DNA of 64,000 bases, taken from Bacillota bacterium. Its GTDB lineage: Bacteria; Bacillota; Clostridia; Lachnospirales; Lachnospiraceae. The position numbers were made by a program, and so were the translations under genes. The notes beneath the pieces were generated by a model. The model did not search any database. It saw only the letters and a list, made by a program, of their open reading frames with translations, and was not told the DNA's origin. Positions 35,291-44,032 of the stretch are shown in pieces (the first letter of the stretch is position 1; every line of letters begins with the position of its first letter). The stretch lies in assembly GCA_023439125.1 (NCBI GenBank), contig JAEXOU010000018.1:28101-92100 (forward strand), in the 5' to 3' direction.

Positions 35291-37114
35291 ATGTCGAAAA
35301 GTAGTCACATACAAAAACACAAACAATGTTCTGTTGTAGAACGTTCTCGATTATGTTCCAAGCTTCTGTTACTACCACTAATGCTAATTGTAAGTCTCAT
35401 TCCAATTATCGTTAAAATGCATACTTTTAGCACGAACCTCACAGGCTATGATTGGGCTCCAAATCAAAAATATGCTGTAGATTTTTTCTTATACTATAAG
35501 CAATGGTGTTTTGTTATTATTAGTAGTGTTTTAATTATTATAATAGGGTTGCGTGGTGTTTTTGACAAAAAAACTTTAAAATTCACAAAAATATTTTACC
35601 CATTGTTTACATATGGAACATTATCACTGATATCTACGATTATATCAAAATACCGACTTTTTGGGTTTTCTGGCTATATAGAGCAATTTGAAAATGTTTT
35701 TTGCATTATCGGTTATGTATTGGTGATTTACTATTGTTACTTAATTATTGAATCAGAATACGAGTTACGCTTATTAATTAATGCACTTGCAGTCGGTGCT
35801 TTATTAGTTGGTATTTTCGGTACTTTTCAATTCTTAGGATTCGATTACTTTAATAATAAATTATTTCAGTCTTTTATATTTCAAACTGGAACTGACATGA
35901 GTACTCTCGATTTTACATTTGAAAGTAACCGTGTATATAGTACATTATTTAATCCAAATTATGTTGGTGTATATTTCTCACTGCTCATACCGTTATTTAC
36001 TAGTTTATTATTTTTTTCCAGCAAATTATATCAGTATTTTCTATATTCTGCTGTAATATTAACATCATCCATATGTTTACTAGGTAGTCAGTCAAAAACT
36101 GGACTGTTAAGTATTATTTTTTCAGTTATTTTATTAGTAATTTTCTTAAGAAAAAAATTAATTCGTTTATGGTATATAGTAATTCCTATAGCAACTCTTG
36201 TGGTGCTAAGTCTTAGTCTATATAACCTTGCTATGAATAATAAATTAATTAATTCTATCAATAATGCATTTAACATTGCAAAAGTTGAAATGCCTGACTT
36301 ATCCTTGGTTAATACTTCGGATCAAGGAGTAGATATTACTTATAAAAATAATTTGTTGCGTATTTCTCTTAATGCTGACCATAACCTTATTCTAAGTGAT
36401 AGTAATAACAATATTGTTGAGTATATCATTTGTGATAGCATCGATTCTACAGGAATACTCGTACAACCTCAGGATTTACGCTTCTCAGATATACTAATAG
36501 CGAATTATGTAAATGATTCAGCTATTGACTTTTGTTTATTTATAAAAGATGATGTTTTACCATTCTCAACAAAAGCAGTGCCTAATACTTATACTTTTTA
36601 TAATCAATTTGAAAAGTTCTCTCCTTTCTTGACAGCGAAAAGTATTGATTTTCGCGGATATGAGAGATTCGGTACTAATCGTGGTTTTATATGGTCTAGA
36701 ACAATACCATTAATAAGTAATTATATTTTATTAGGTTCTGGTGCTGATTCTTTTGCTTTCGCATATCCACAATACGATTATGTATACTTAAAACACTTTG
36801 GTTTTAATAATTCAATAGTTTCCAAACCACATAATTTATACTTGCAAATCTCTATTCAAAGTGGATTGCTATCTTTAATTGCATTTTTATCATTTTTTAT
36901 CATCTATATTGTACAAAGCTTAAAATTATACTTTAAATGCTCCTTTAATGATTTTAAAGCTCAGATTGGAATCTCTACATTAATTGCTATTATCAGTTTT
37001 CTTTTTACTGGTTTATCAAACGATTCTTCTATAACCGTATCACCAGTCTTCTACACAGTAGTTGGTATTGGTATAGCAGCTAATACTATGGTTAAGAAAT
37101 CACAAGTAAAATAA
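35291..37114 (+). CDS. O-antigen ligase/polymerase family membrane protein (Wzy_C domain)
   Basis: A 607-residue protein with about 12 helices and one large external loop (roughly residues 325-470) of mostly beta-like sequence. The Wzy_C signature region includes NRVYSTLFNPNYVGVYFSLL with GSQSKTGLLSI after it, and KPHNLYLQISIQSGLLSL near the end. The family polymerises or ligates lipid-linked glycans on the outer face. It is transcribed away from the polysaccharide operon, which already has an EpsG-like polymerase, so it may attach finished chains to the wall or a surface protein, or polymerise another glycan. GAAGGAG precedes ATG 35291. Confidence 0.85.
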   Translation: MSKSSHIQKHKQCSVVERSRLCSKLLLLPLMLIVSLIPIIVKMHTFSTNLTGYDWAPNQKYAVDFFLYYKQWCFVIISSVLIIIIGLRGVFDKKTLKFTKIFYPLFTYGTLSLISTIISKYRLFGFSGYIEQFENVFCIIGYVLVIYYCYLIIESEYELRLLINALAVGALLVGIFGTFQFLGFDYFNNKLFQSFIFQTGTDMSTLDFTFESNRVYSTLFNPNYVGVYFSLLIPLFTSLLFFSSKLYQYFLYSAVILTSSICLLGSQSKTGLLSIIFSVILLVIFLRKKLIRLWYIVIPIATLVVLSLSLYNLAMNNKLINSINNAFNIAKVEMPDLSLVNTSDQGVDITYKNNLLRISLNADHNLILSDSNNNIVEYIICDSIDSTGILVQPQDLRFSDILIANYVNDSAIDFCLFIKDDVLPFSTKAVPNTYTFYNQFEKFSPFLTAKSIDFRGYERFGTNRGFIWSRTIPLISNYILLGSGADSFAFAYPQYDYVYLKHFGFNNSIVSKPHNLYLQISIQSGLLSLIAFLSFFIIYIVQSLKLYFKCSFNDFKAQIGISTLIAIISFLFTGLSNDSSITVSPVFYTVVGIGIAANTMVKKSQVK

Positions 37115-37142
37115 TTTCTAATATCTTTTGATGAACGTAAAT

Positions 37143-37194
37143 TCCCCTTAAGTTGATAAGGTAAATAACCAAAATCTGCTTAAGGGGGATTTTT
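37143..37194 (+). terminator. Terminator-like hairpin after the polymerase/ligase gene
   Basis: TCCCCTTAAG (37143-37152) pairs with CTTAAGGGGGA (37179-37189) across a loop of about 26 bases and is followed by five T. It lies 28 bases after the stop of the 607-residue gene. It could instead be part of an insertion-sequence end, since a transposase-like fragment starts at 37195. Confidence 0.55.
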
Positions 37195-37317
37195 ATGTCC
37201 AAACGCAGAAAGTTCTTAACAGAAACAAAAGTTCAGATTGTAAAAGAATATCTGTCCGTTAAATCATCTTTTAAAGAAATCGGTCATCGATTAGGATATA
37301 CAAGCAATAAAGAATAA
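37195..37317 (+). pseudogene. Truncated transposase N-terminus (helix-turn-helix, IS3 OrfA-like)
   Basis: A 40-residue frame from ATG 37195, starting MSKRRKFLTETKVQIVKEYL and ending GYTSNKE, has the look of an IS3-type OrfA HTH domain (KxxIVKEYLxxKSSFKEI). It stops at 37315-37317 and no further OrfA or OrfB follows. It is a fragment, joined to an internally deleted piece of an ISL3-like element at 37342-37460. Confidence 0.5.
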
Positions 37318-37341
37318 CCGAAAGGTTTTGAATGATGGCTT

Positions 37342-37460
37342 GATACTGGTAAATATCAATGTATTTTAGTTAATCCCAAACAGCGTGCATTAATGGACAT
37401 TAACACGATATGATAAGCTTAAGGATGAGAATAAAAAATCATGTGACTTAATGCTTTAAA
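37342..37460 (+). pseudogene. Internally deleted fragment of an ISL3-family element
   Basis: Bases 37342-37401 match 37799-37858 of the neighbouring element, and 37399-37460 match 38122-38183, with only scattered differences. About 264 bases that separate these blocks in the longer copy are missing here. The junction falls at a short shared GA[TC]ATT, pointing to a microhomology deletion. It codes for nothing. Confidence 0.7.
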
Positions 37461-37464
37461 AATA

Positions 37465-38586
37465 GATTCTATAATAGTGTTGGGGTATGTGAATTTAAAG
37501 TTCACAACCACAAGGAGATGCATTTAATAATGCATAATTATTGTATCAACGCCCTTATTGCTGCTTCTGTGGAAAACGATTCTTCGATAAATATGATTTT
37601 CTAGCTCGTTATCAGCAACGCTCTATTCGGCTCACCAAATACATATCAAACCTGCTTCGTGAATCAGTTTCGTAAAAATGTGTAGCAAAGCGAGCCAATG
37701 TCTCATAAAACACAGTTTCTAGAATACTTGATACCATCCTTTATTCCTGTCTTTCCCTTAAGGATACCATAGCGATTGATAAGTTCAAAGGGAATGCTGA
37801 TACTGGTAAATATCAATGTATTTTAGTTAATCCAAAGCAGCACACAATTATGGATATTTTACCAGATCGTACGCAATCTCATTTATCTGAATATTTTCGT
37901 GAAATGAATCGTAGCCAACATTATCGTGTTAAGTTCTTTGTATGTGATATGTAGCAACCTTATGTAGATTTAGCTCATTATTTCCCAAACGTCAAGGTCA
38001 TCATTGATAAGTACCGCTTTATTCGCCAAGTTATCTGGGCAATTGAGAATGTAAGGAAACGCCTTCAAAAAACCATGCCTGTTTCTCTCCGAAAATACTA
38101 CAAACGTAGTCGTAAGTTGATATTAACACGATATGATAAGCTGAAGGATGAGAATAAAAGAGCTTGTGATTTAATGCTTTTTTACAACGATGACTTAAGA
38201 AAAGCACGTATGTTGAAAGAATGTTTTTACCGTATTTGTCAAAATCCTTAGAATTCAATTCAAAGAACTGAATTCTATGAATTGATTAAGAATGCAGAAA
38301 GCTGTTGTATAAAAGAGTTTGAAACCTGTGCAGCAACTAACCGTCACTAGTCAGAATACATACTAATTGCATTTAAGTATGGTTTGACAAACGGAACAAC
38401 GGAAGGTTTTAATAACAAGATCAAAGTATTAAAACGAATCTCTTATGCTATTAAAACTTTGACCGCTTTCGTACTCGTATTTTACACTCTTGCAACTAGA
38501 CTTGACATAGAGCCCTTAAAAATAGCTCTAAATCTACGAAAGGAGCATGATTTAAAACAATCATGCCCCAACATTTGACTCAGAAC
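37465..38586 (+). mobile_element. Decayed ISL3-family insertion sequence
   Basis: About 1.12 kb bounded by imperfect inverted repeats of about 26 bases. The left end starts GATTCT and contains GTGTTGGGGTATG; the right end contains CATGCCCCAACATT and ends AGAACC. Inside lies a transposase reading frame without frameshifts but with five stop codons. Its neighbour at 37342-37460 is a deleted relative. No target duplication was clear. Confidence 0.7.
37541..38578 (+). pseudogene. ISL3-family transposase, inactivated by stop codons
   Basis: One continuous frame of 346 codons reads as an ISL3 transposase. It has the zinc ribbon RPYCCFCGKRFF, the catalytic Asp region AIDKFKGNADTGKYQC, ILPDRTQSHL, FFVCDM followed by a stop then QPY, and GLTNGTTEGFNNKIKVLKR with the catalytic Glu. 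Five in-frame stops, all TAA or TAG, interrupt it and there is no frameshift. The stop in CDM-stop-QPY falls where ISL3 proteins usually have Trp or Ser. The pattern fits decay by point mutations (CAA to TAA, TGG to TAG). A start is not evident. It is not functional unless stops are read through. Confidence 0.85.
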
Positions 38587-38631
38587 CGACTTAGAACCTA
38601 TTTTACTTAACAGATTTGCCATAGAACCACA

Positions 38632-38659
38632 AAAAAGACTCCCAAAAGGGAGTCTTTTT
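38632..38659. terminator. Bidirectional terminator between the insertion sequence and the surface-protein gene
   Basis: AAAAAGACTCCC pairs perfectly with GGGAGTCTTTTT across an AAAA loop; a T-run follows on both strands. It lies 11 bases after the stop codon of the surface-protein gene (minus strand) and is almost certainly its terminator. Confidence 0.9.
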
Positions 38660-38670
38660 AGTATTTCTAA

Positions 38671-41286
38671 TTACTTAGTAAGAGTTACGTTACTATTAAC
38701 AGCTGTTCTATGAATATAAGTTACAGGAGTTTCATTACCATACTTAACTGTAATCTTAACATCTACGTTCTTTAAGAAGAATGTACCGTCTGTTTTACCA
38801 ACAACGTAATCAGTACTATCTACATTTGCAGTAACAATACCTGGTGCATTTACAGCTTTACCATTAACTTCAACCTTGATGATATCATCTTTATCTTCTA
38901 ATGCTGCAGCTAATGTCTTTTGAGCAGAGATTGTCTTATTAACAGTTACAGCTGGAGCTGTCTGAGTATCAGTAATTGTAATGTTTGCAACAGTTACAGC
39001 TGAAGACTTATTAGTTTCTTTTGAAGCAGGATCATATTTGAATACCTGTACTGTATAAGTACCAGTAGTCATCTTAGTTGCTACACCGTCTTTAACTACA
39101 ACTGGATTAACATCTACTGAACCATTAGTAACGCTAATGTATTTTGCTGCATCAGTAGTGTTTGTTGATGATGGAACAGAAATCTTTGCCCAGTAAGTAA
39201 CTGAACTACCAGATACTGCTGCTCTTGCTGCATCTTCATCAGCATACAATGTATAGTTAGCTTTCTTGTAACCATCAGATGTATAAGAAGCTAAGCTCAT
39301 CTCGAAATCTTTAGAATCTGTCTTTGAACCATCTACATTTAATGCTGTATCAACGTTCTTAGACTCGTTAGTTAACTTGAAGTAAGCTTCGTTCTTGCTA
39401 GCTACGTCAACAACTTGGAATGCTGCCCATCTTACTTGCTTGTTATCAGCTTCAACCTTAAACTGATAACTTCCTTCTTTACCGAACTGAGTACCCAAGA
39501 ATTTAAATGTAGTTGTATTCTTGTTTACATCTTTAGTATCCCAAGTAATAGCATTATTTGGATTACTTGATACAGGTGTTAAAGTTACTCCAACATTAAT
39601 GTCTGCACCATATTGATCCTTAGTTACAACTTTTACTTCAAGACTGTCAACAGTTCCTGTAACAGTATTAAAAGATAATTTAGGTGAACTTACAGTAACC
39701 TGTACATCAGATACAACTCTCTTTGCTCCAATTGTTACATTGTAAGCACCGATAGTTACTTTGTTGTACTTAACGATAACTGTAGCAGAACCTTCTTTAA
39801 CTGGATATAAAGTATCACCATTGATTACTAATACTGTAGTGTCAGAAGATTCAAATCTGAATTTGTCATCAGCAATCTGATTCTCATCAGTACTCTTAAC
39901 TGTCTTCTTGTCAGAAGTGTTATCTGTACACTTAACAGCTACTCTATAAGAACCATCATTGTCACTTACAGATAATGCTGTATTAGGCTTTGAGAAATCA
40001 GGATCTGTTCCTGTGAATACTGTGAATGCATCAATAGTCTGCATAGCAAGTGTTGCTGCATCTACACCTTTAATCTCTTGAGTTGTTGTGATTACATTTT
40101 CTGTATAATCTGTTCCATATGTGTAAGTATGGAATGTAGCTTTAACTACTGCAACATCACCAGAATTGAAGATTGTAATCTTCTTGTTTGCTTCATCTAA
40201 GTAGTACTTAGAAGAAGAATCAGCGGATAATGTGATGTAACTATTTACAGTATCACCAGGAATTTCAACGCCGTTAGCGTCATAAGCTTTAACTTCGATA
40301 TCCTTAGCAACACCTTTAGTAGCTTCAACTGTTGTAATCTTTAAAGAAGCAACTGCATCTTTAGAAAGATCTGCACCAACGAAAGCAGCCTTAGTATCAC
40401 CGTATTCTACAACGTATTCTGTACCTTTTACAAGGTCAGTGTAAACTGTAACAACAGCCTTAGTCTTGTCAGTTGCATCGAATTTTACTTCTTTAACAAC
40501 ATTAAGAACCTTAGTGCTACCAACTAAAGAGTAAACTTTAACGTTCTCTTTTGTAGCAACTGCGGATAAGTCACCAGCAAATGTTACATTGATTGTATTC
40601 TTGCTAGCCTGTTTAGCATCTACTAAACCAGCAGCAACTTTAACTGTGTAAGACTTAGAAACAACTGCCTTAGAACCTTCGCTCTGAGTAGCTGTAGCTG
40701 TGATAGTAGTTTCACCAGCTGCAACAGCTGTTACTTTACCCCACTTGTCAACAGTAGCTACTTCTGGGTTAGAAGAAGTCCACTTAACAACGTCTGTAGA
40801 AACAGTCTTGTCAGCTTGTTTCCAAACTTTTGTTGTTCCAACTTGTCTGTAAACATTAACTTTACCAGTATCGCCTACAGCCATGTTTTTAACAGCGTCC
40901 ATTTTACCAAAGCCGATCTTTTCAGCATTCTGTTTTACATAAACAGTAGCCTTAAGTTCAACTGCGTCGCTACCTTTTTTAGTTAAAGTAGCAGTAATAG
41001 TAGCTTTACCTACAGCAACCGCCTGGATGTTACCAGTTTTTGCGTCTACTGTTGCTACGTTAGCATTGGATGATTTCCATTTTGCTGTGTAGCCCTTTGC
41101 ATCATTAAATCTGAAACGGTAAGTCTCTCCGTAGTTACCTGTTACATCTCCGCCAAGATAAAGTTTCTTTGAACCATATTTAAATGATGGCTCAGTAGCG
41201 GCGGAAGCTTTTGCAGCAGGAGCAATTGCTGTAACAACCATAGCAAGTGCTAAAACGAAGGCGAGTTTCTTAAAGAAATTCTTCAT
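38671..41286 (-). CDS. Secreted surface protein with Big_2 Ig-like domains (probable S-layer or major wall protein)
   Basis: An 871-residue protein with a clear signal peptide (KKLAFVLALAMVVTAIAPAAKASAA, cleavage near residue 30). At least two Big_2 domains follow (WKSSNANVATVDAKTGNIQAV about residues 70-115; WTSSNPEVATVDKWGKVTAV about 168-215), then several more beta-sandwich repeats to a C-terminus rich in Val, Thr and Lys. No SLH, CWB2 or LPXTG motif is visible, so its wall attachment is unknown. It is Cys-free as far as I can see, typical of S-layer proteins. Strong AGGAGG, a near-consensus promoter and a strong terminator point to high expression. It sits beside the polysaccharide genes, so the glycan may decorate or hold it. 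Confidence 0.85.
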   Translation of the reverse strand: MKNFFKKLAFVLALAMVVTAIAPAAKASAATEPSFKYGSKKLYLGGDVTGNYGETYRFRFNDAKGYTAKWKSSNANVATVDAKTGNIQAVAVGKATITATLTKKGSDAVELKATVYVKQNAEKIGFGKMDAVKNMAVGDTGKVNVYRQVGTTKVWKQADKTVSTDVVKWTSSNPEVATVDKWGKVTAVAAGETTITATATQSEGSKAVVSKSYTVKVAAGLVDAKQASKNTINVTFAGDLSAVATKENVKVYSLVGSTKVLNVVKEVKFDATDKTKAVVTVYTDLVKGTEYVVEYGDTKAAFVGADLSKDAVASLKITTVEATKGVAKDIEVKAYDANGVEIPGDTVNSYITLSADSSSKYYLDEANKKITIFNSGDVAVVKATFHTYTYGTDYTENVITTTQEIKGVDAATLAMQTIDAFTVFTGTDPDFSKPNTALSVSDNDGSYRVAVKCTDNTSDKKTVKSTDENQIADDKFRFESSDTTVLVINGDTLYPVKEGSATVIVKYNKVTIGAYNVTIGAKRVVSDVQVTVSSPKLSFNTVTGTVDSLEVKVVTKDQYGADINVGVTLTPVSSNPNNAITWDTKDVNKNTTTFKFLGTQFGKEGSYQFKVEADNKQVRWAAFQVVDVASKNEAYFKLTNESKNVDTALNVDGSKTDSKDFEMSLASYTSDGYKKANYTLYADEDAARAAVSGSSVTYWAKISVPSSTNTTDAAKYISVTNGSVDVNPVVVKDGVATKMTTGTYTVQVFKYDPASKETNKSSAVTVANITITDTQTAPAVTVNKTISAQKTLAAALEDKDDIIKVEVNGKAVNAPGIVTANVDSTDYVVGKTDGTFFLKNVDVKITVKYGNETPVTYIHRTAVNSNVTLTK

Positions 41287-41430
41287 TATCTTTCTTCCTC
41301 CTTAAAAATATATGGTTTTGTATTATATTGGCTGTGCAATCCGTTGAAGTCTATGTATTATTAAGTTTTCTTAATATAGCATTAACTTGCATCGTGCACA
41401 AGCAAATATAATCGTTCCAATAACAAGATG

Positions 41431-41459
41431 ATTATACCAACTATCTTTCAAAAGGTCAA
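41431..41459 (-). promoter_or_regulatory. Promoter of the surface-protein gene
   Basis: On the minus strand, TTGACC (41454-41459) and TATAAT (41431-41436) are spaced by 17 bases. Start of transcription would be near 41424, giving a leader of about 138 bases before AGGAGG and ATG 41286. Long leaders are common for abundant S-layer mRNAs. Confidence 0.75.
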
Positions 41460-41537
41460 GTGTTTTCGACCATAAAATAGCTTTTTGTCCTACCTTTACC
41501 AACAAAACAAATGATGGATTTTCCTAGCTTTTCCATT

Positions 41538-41690
41538 GTCAATTAATAATATTGACAACATCAATAGGTAGGATTCCCAATCGCTTTCGTCTTAGGCAGG
41601 GCCCGTTGGCTCACCCGTCTGGATTGATTATATCTCAGCCAAATAAACCCACCCCAAAGGGTATTTGGTTTTGACTTACCTCTATAATGC
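41538..41690. ncRNA. Candidate structured RNA element upstream of the surface-protein gene, family unknown
   Basis: The segment is much more GC-rich than its surroundings and has nested pairings. ATCAAT near 41568 pairs with ATTGAT near 41622, and several G/C blocks (GGGCCC, GGCTCACCCG) lie between. TGTCAAT and ATTGACA form an inverted repeat at 41538-41558. On the plus strand it ends in a terminator-like hairpin (41639-41672). I could not match it to a riboswitch, 6S, SRP or other known RNA. It lies upstream of the predicted promoter, so it would act as a separate RNA or as the leader of a longer transcript. Confidence 0.35.
41639..41672 (+). terminator. Terminator-like hairpin on the plus strand
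   Basis: CCAAATA with CCC (41639-41650) pairs with GGG and TATTTGG (41659-41668), with a two-base bulge, and is followed by TTTT. It could end a small plus-strand RNA starting near 41560. No coding gene ends here. Confidence 0.45.
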
Positions 41691-42090
41691 ACTTTCTTTG
41701 TGTCAAATATATGTCATGGAATTGTCACAATTGGACTTTTTTATGTAATATTTTAATTTCATGCATTTATTCATGGATTTTCTGGTAATTATAGAGGGGG
41801 GGCTAGTAATGATATAGACCATTAACTGTCATTGCTTAGCCTTATAAATTATTCAAAATTCAAATAAATTGAAAGCATTTTCAAGCTATTAACCTTATTC
41901 CTTCCTTATTATATATGTATTTTACTTAAGGTTTATAGTAATAACATGACAAGAGCCCAACTAACACGCCACCGCTATCCCGATCAATGAGCCAATCATA
42001 CCCACTTTAATACGAAACCAATAGTCTTTGTATTCTCCTCTTCATCTCAATTATAACGAAAAGCTTTTCGTAACTTGACCACAATCTATA

Positions 42091-42160
42091 AAAGCGTGTT
42101 GTATATAAATTATGTTTATCATCCCATACTCCTTGTGAAAAAGATGTCAGGTTTCTTTCT
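42091..42160. repeat. Fragment of the dispersed hairpin repeat
   Basis: AAAGCGTGTTGTATATAAAT followed by TATGTTTATCATCCCATACTCC and a GATGTCAGGTTTCTTTCT tail matches the right third of the repeat copies at 42307, 53844 and 61132. The left part is absent. Confidence 0.7.
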
Positions 42161-42306
42161 AAAGATTTTGACACCTAATTTCTTATCATTTAAATAAGGC
42201 AAAGTATCATATGACACTTTGCCTTTTATGTACTCATGTTAATAGAGTATAGCGTAATCTTATAAGAAAAATTTTAGTTAGTGTGATACTTTTCTGTAAC
42301 TTCATT

Positions 42307-42507
42307 CGGCATTTGCACATAAATAGACTTTCTAAAAATGGCATGATCAACATAATTTAGAAGCATACTGTTATGAAGTCGTCGCTACTTTGGGTATGTA
42401 TTTTAGGCCCTTACGTACCGTTACGAACTTCATTCAAGTGAAAGCGTGTTACGTATAAATTATGTTGGTCATCGCATACTCATAACATTTTTTCGTGCAA
42501 AGTGACG
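42307..42507. repeat. Dispersed hairpin-forming repeat, copy A
   Basis: About 200 bases bounded by CGGCATTTGCAC and GTGCAAAGTGACG. Inside, AATGGCATGATCAACATAAT pairs imperfectly with a matching block in the right arm, so the element can fold into one long hairpin. The centre reads TATTTTAGGCCCTTACGTACC. It lies directly after the thrC stop and matches copies at 61132-61329 and 53844-53967. Confidence 0.8.
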
Positions 42508-42538
42508 TCAGATTTCTTTCTTAAGAACTTTTGATCCC

Positions 42539-44032
42539 CTAATCTTTTAATTGTAAAATGTTCTCAACTATTTCCTGCATCTCATTCTTATCGCATACCA
42601 TTGTATGTAAAACAGGTGCTGTTCGGATTTCTTCCACTGCCTTTGGTAGTGGAACATTAGAGATCTTACTTAACTCATCCACAAGTTCGAAATCATCCAT
42701 GGCATCACTGCCCTTTTCTAAAGCTTCCATTACACTTCGTCCAAACTTATAAGGACTCGCAGTGGAAACAATAAGTGTCTTTGTCATATCTCTACTTGCT
42801 GCTTTATAGTCGTAGTAAACACTTGCAGCAACACCTGTGTGCGTATCAATCACATAGTTAGTACTATCATAAACTCGCTTGATTGCTTTTGCAGTCTCTG
42901 CTTCTGTTGCATATCCACCTACAAAGTCTTTTAAACCTTCCTTCATCTGTGGTGTAATCTCATAGCATCCCGTTGTAGCAAGTGATTGCATCAACTTACT
43001 GTTCACCTCAGCGTCTTCTCCAGCAATCGTATAAATGAGTCGCTCTAAATTGCTTGAGATCAAAATATCCATTGAAGGAGAGCTTGTTAATATAAATTCT
43101 CGGTTTTTATTATAATTTCCAGTTGCAAAGAAATCATATAGCACCTTATTTTCATTGGATGCACAGATTAACTTTTTCAATGGAACTCCGATTTCTTTTG
43201 CATAATATGCTGCAAGAATGTTGCCAAAGTTACCGGTAGGAACTACTACGTTGATTTCTTCTCCCTTTTTAATCTCATTATTGCTTAATAATTTACAATA
43301 AGAATAAACATAATATGCAATCTGTGGGATTAAACGACCGATGTTGATTGAATTAGCGGATGAAAAACAATATCCATTTCCTTTCATCTTTTCTTCTAAT
43401 TCTTTATTATTGAAAATTGCCTTAACACCTGACTGAGCATCATCAAAGTTTCCATAGATACTAACTACCGTAGTATTACTTCCTTTTTGGGTTACCATCT
43501 GTTTTTCTTGAATTGGACTAACACCATCTTTTGGGTAAAAGACAATAATCTTAGTTCCAGGTACATCTGCAAACCCTGCAAGCGCAGCCTTTCCAGTATC
43601 TCCTGAAGTCGCCGTCAAAATTACAATATCTTCTTTTACATCATTCTTTTTTGCCGCTGTAGTTAGAAGGTGTGGCAAAATGGAGAGAGCCATATCCTTG
43701 AATGCTATCGTTGCTCCATGGAAAAGCTCGAGATAATAAACTCCGTCTGCCTTCTTAATAGGTGCAATTTCTTTCGTATCAAACTTATCGTCGTAAGCTG
43801 CATTTATACATGATTTCAGCTCTGTTTCTGTAAAATCAGTCAAGAATAACTTTAATACTTCGTAAGCAATTTGCTTATAATCCATTGTCGCCATTACTTC
43901 TAAACTAATATCTAGTTTTGGAAGTTTTGTTGGCACAAATAAACCACCGCTAGAAGCCAACCCCTTCAAAATAGCTTGTGAAGCCGTAACCACTTCGTTT
44001 GCATCTCGAGTGCTCTGATATAATAGATTCAT
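42539..44032 (-). CDS. thrC: Threonine synthase
   Basis: A 497-residue PLP enzyme of the longer class. The PLP Lys lies in FHGATIAFKDMALSILPHLL, with LTATSGDTGKAALAGF and VPTGNFGNILAAYYAKE as cofactor-binding segments. It turns O-phospho-L-homoserine into threonine in the cytoplasm. AAAGGAG eight bases before ATG 44032 fixes the start. It stands alone as a single gene with a leader of about 300 bases that contains palindromic repeats. No T-box hallmarks were seen. Confidence 0.95.
   Translation of the reverse strand: MNLLYQSTRDANEVVTASQAILKGLASSGGLFVPTKLPKLDISLEVMATMDYKQIAYEVLKLFLTDFTETELKSCINAAYDDKFDTKEIAPIKKADGVYYLELFHGATIAFKDMALSILPHLLTTAAKKNDVKEDIVILTATSGDTGKAALAGFADVPGTKIIVFYPKDGVSPIQEKQMVTQKGSNTTVVSIYGNFDDAQSGVKAIFNNKELEEKMKGNGYCFSSANSINIGRLIPQIAYYVYSYCKLLSNNEIKKGEEINVVVPTGNFGNILAAYYAKEIGVPLKKLICASNENKVLYDFFATGNYNKNREFILTSSPSMDILISSNLERLIYTIAGEDAEVNSKLMQSLATTGCYEITPQMKEGLKDFVGGYATEAETAKAIKRVYDSTNYVIDTHTGVAASVYYDYKAASRDMTKTLIVSTASPYKFGRSVMEALEKGSDAMDDFELVDELSKISNVPLPKAVEEIRTAPVLHTMVCDKNEMQEIVENILQLKD

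Larger units (their letters stand above)
41287..42538. other. Long intergenic region upstream of the surface-protein gene
   Basis: About 1.25 kb without a supportable gene. From left to right it holds a leader of about 138 bases, the promoter at 41431-41459, a structured segment with a terminator-like hairpin (41538-41672), AT-rich sequence, a 16-bp palindrome at 42056-42071, a fragment (42091-42160) and a full copy (42307-42507) of a dispersed repeat. Confidence 0.7.

Noticed and set aside
41538..41690. TPP, cobalamin, c-di-GMP or c-di-AMP riboswitch
   Set aside because: A GGCTGAGA and a GGGTGAGCC stretch look familiar, but the other conserved blocks of those families are missing.
41950..42035. 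Short minus-strand hydrophobic peptide (ending GMIGSLIGIAVAC)
   Set aside because: It has no usable start, follows a stop codon closely and is too short to tell from chance.
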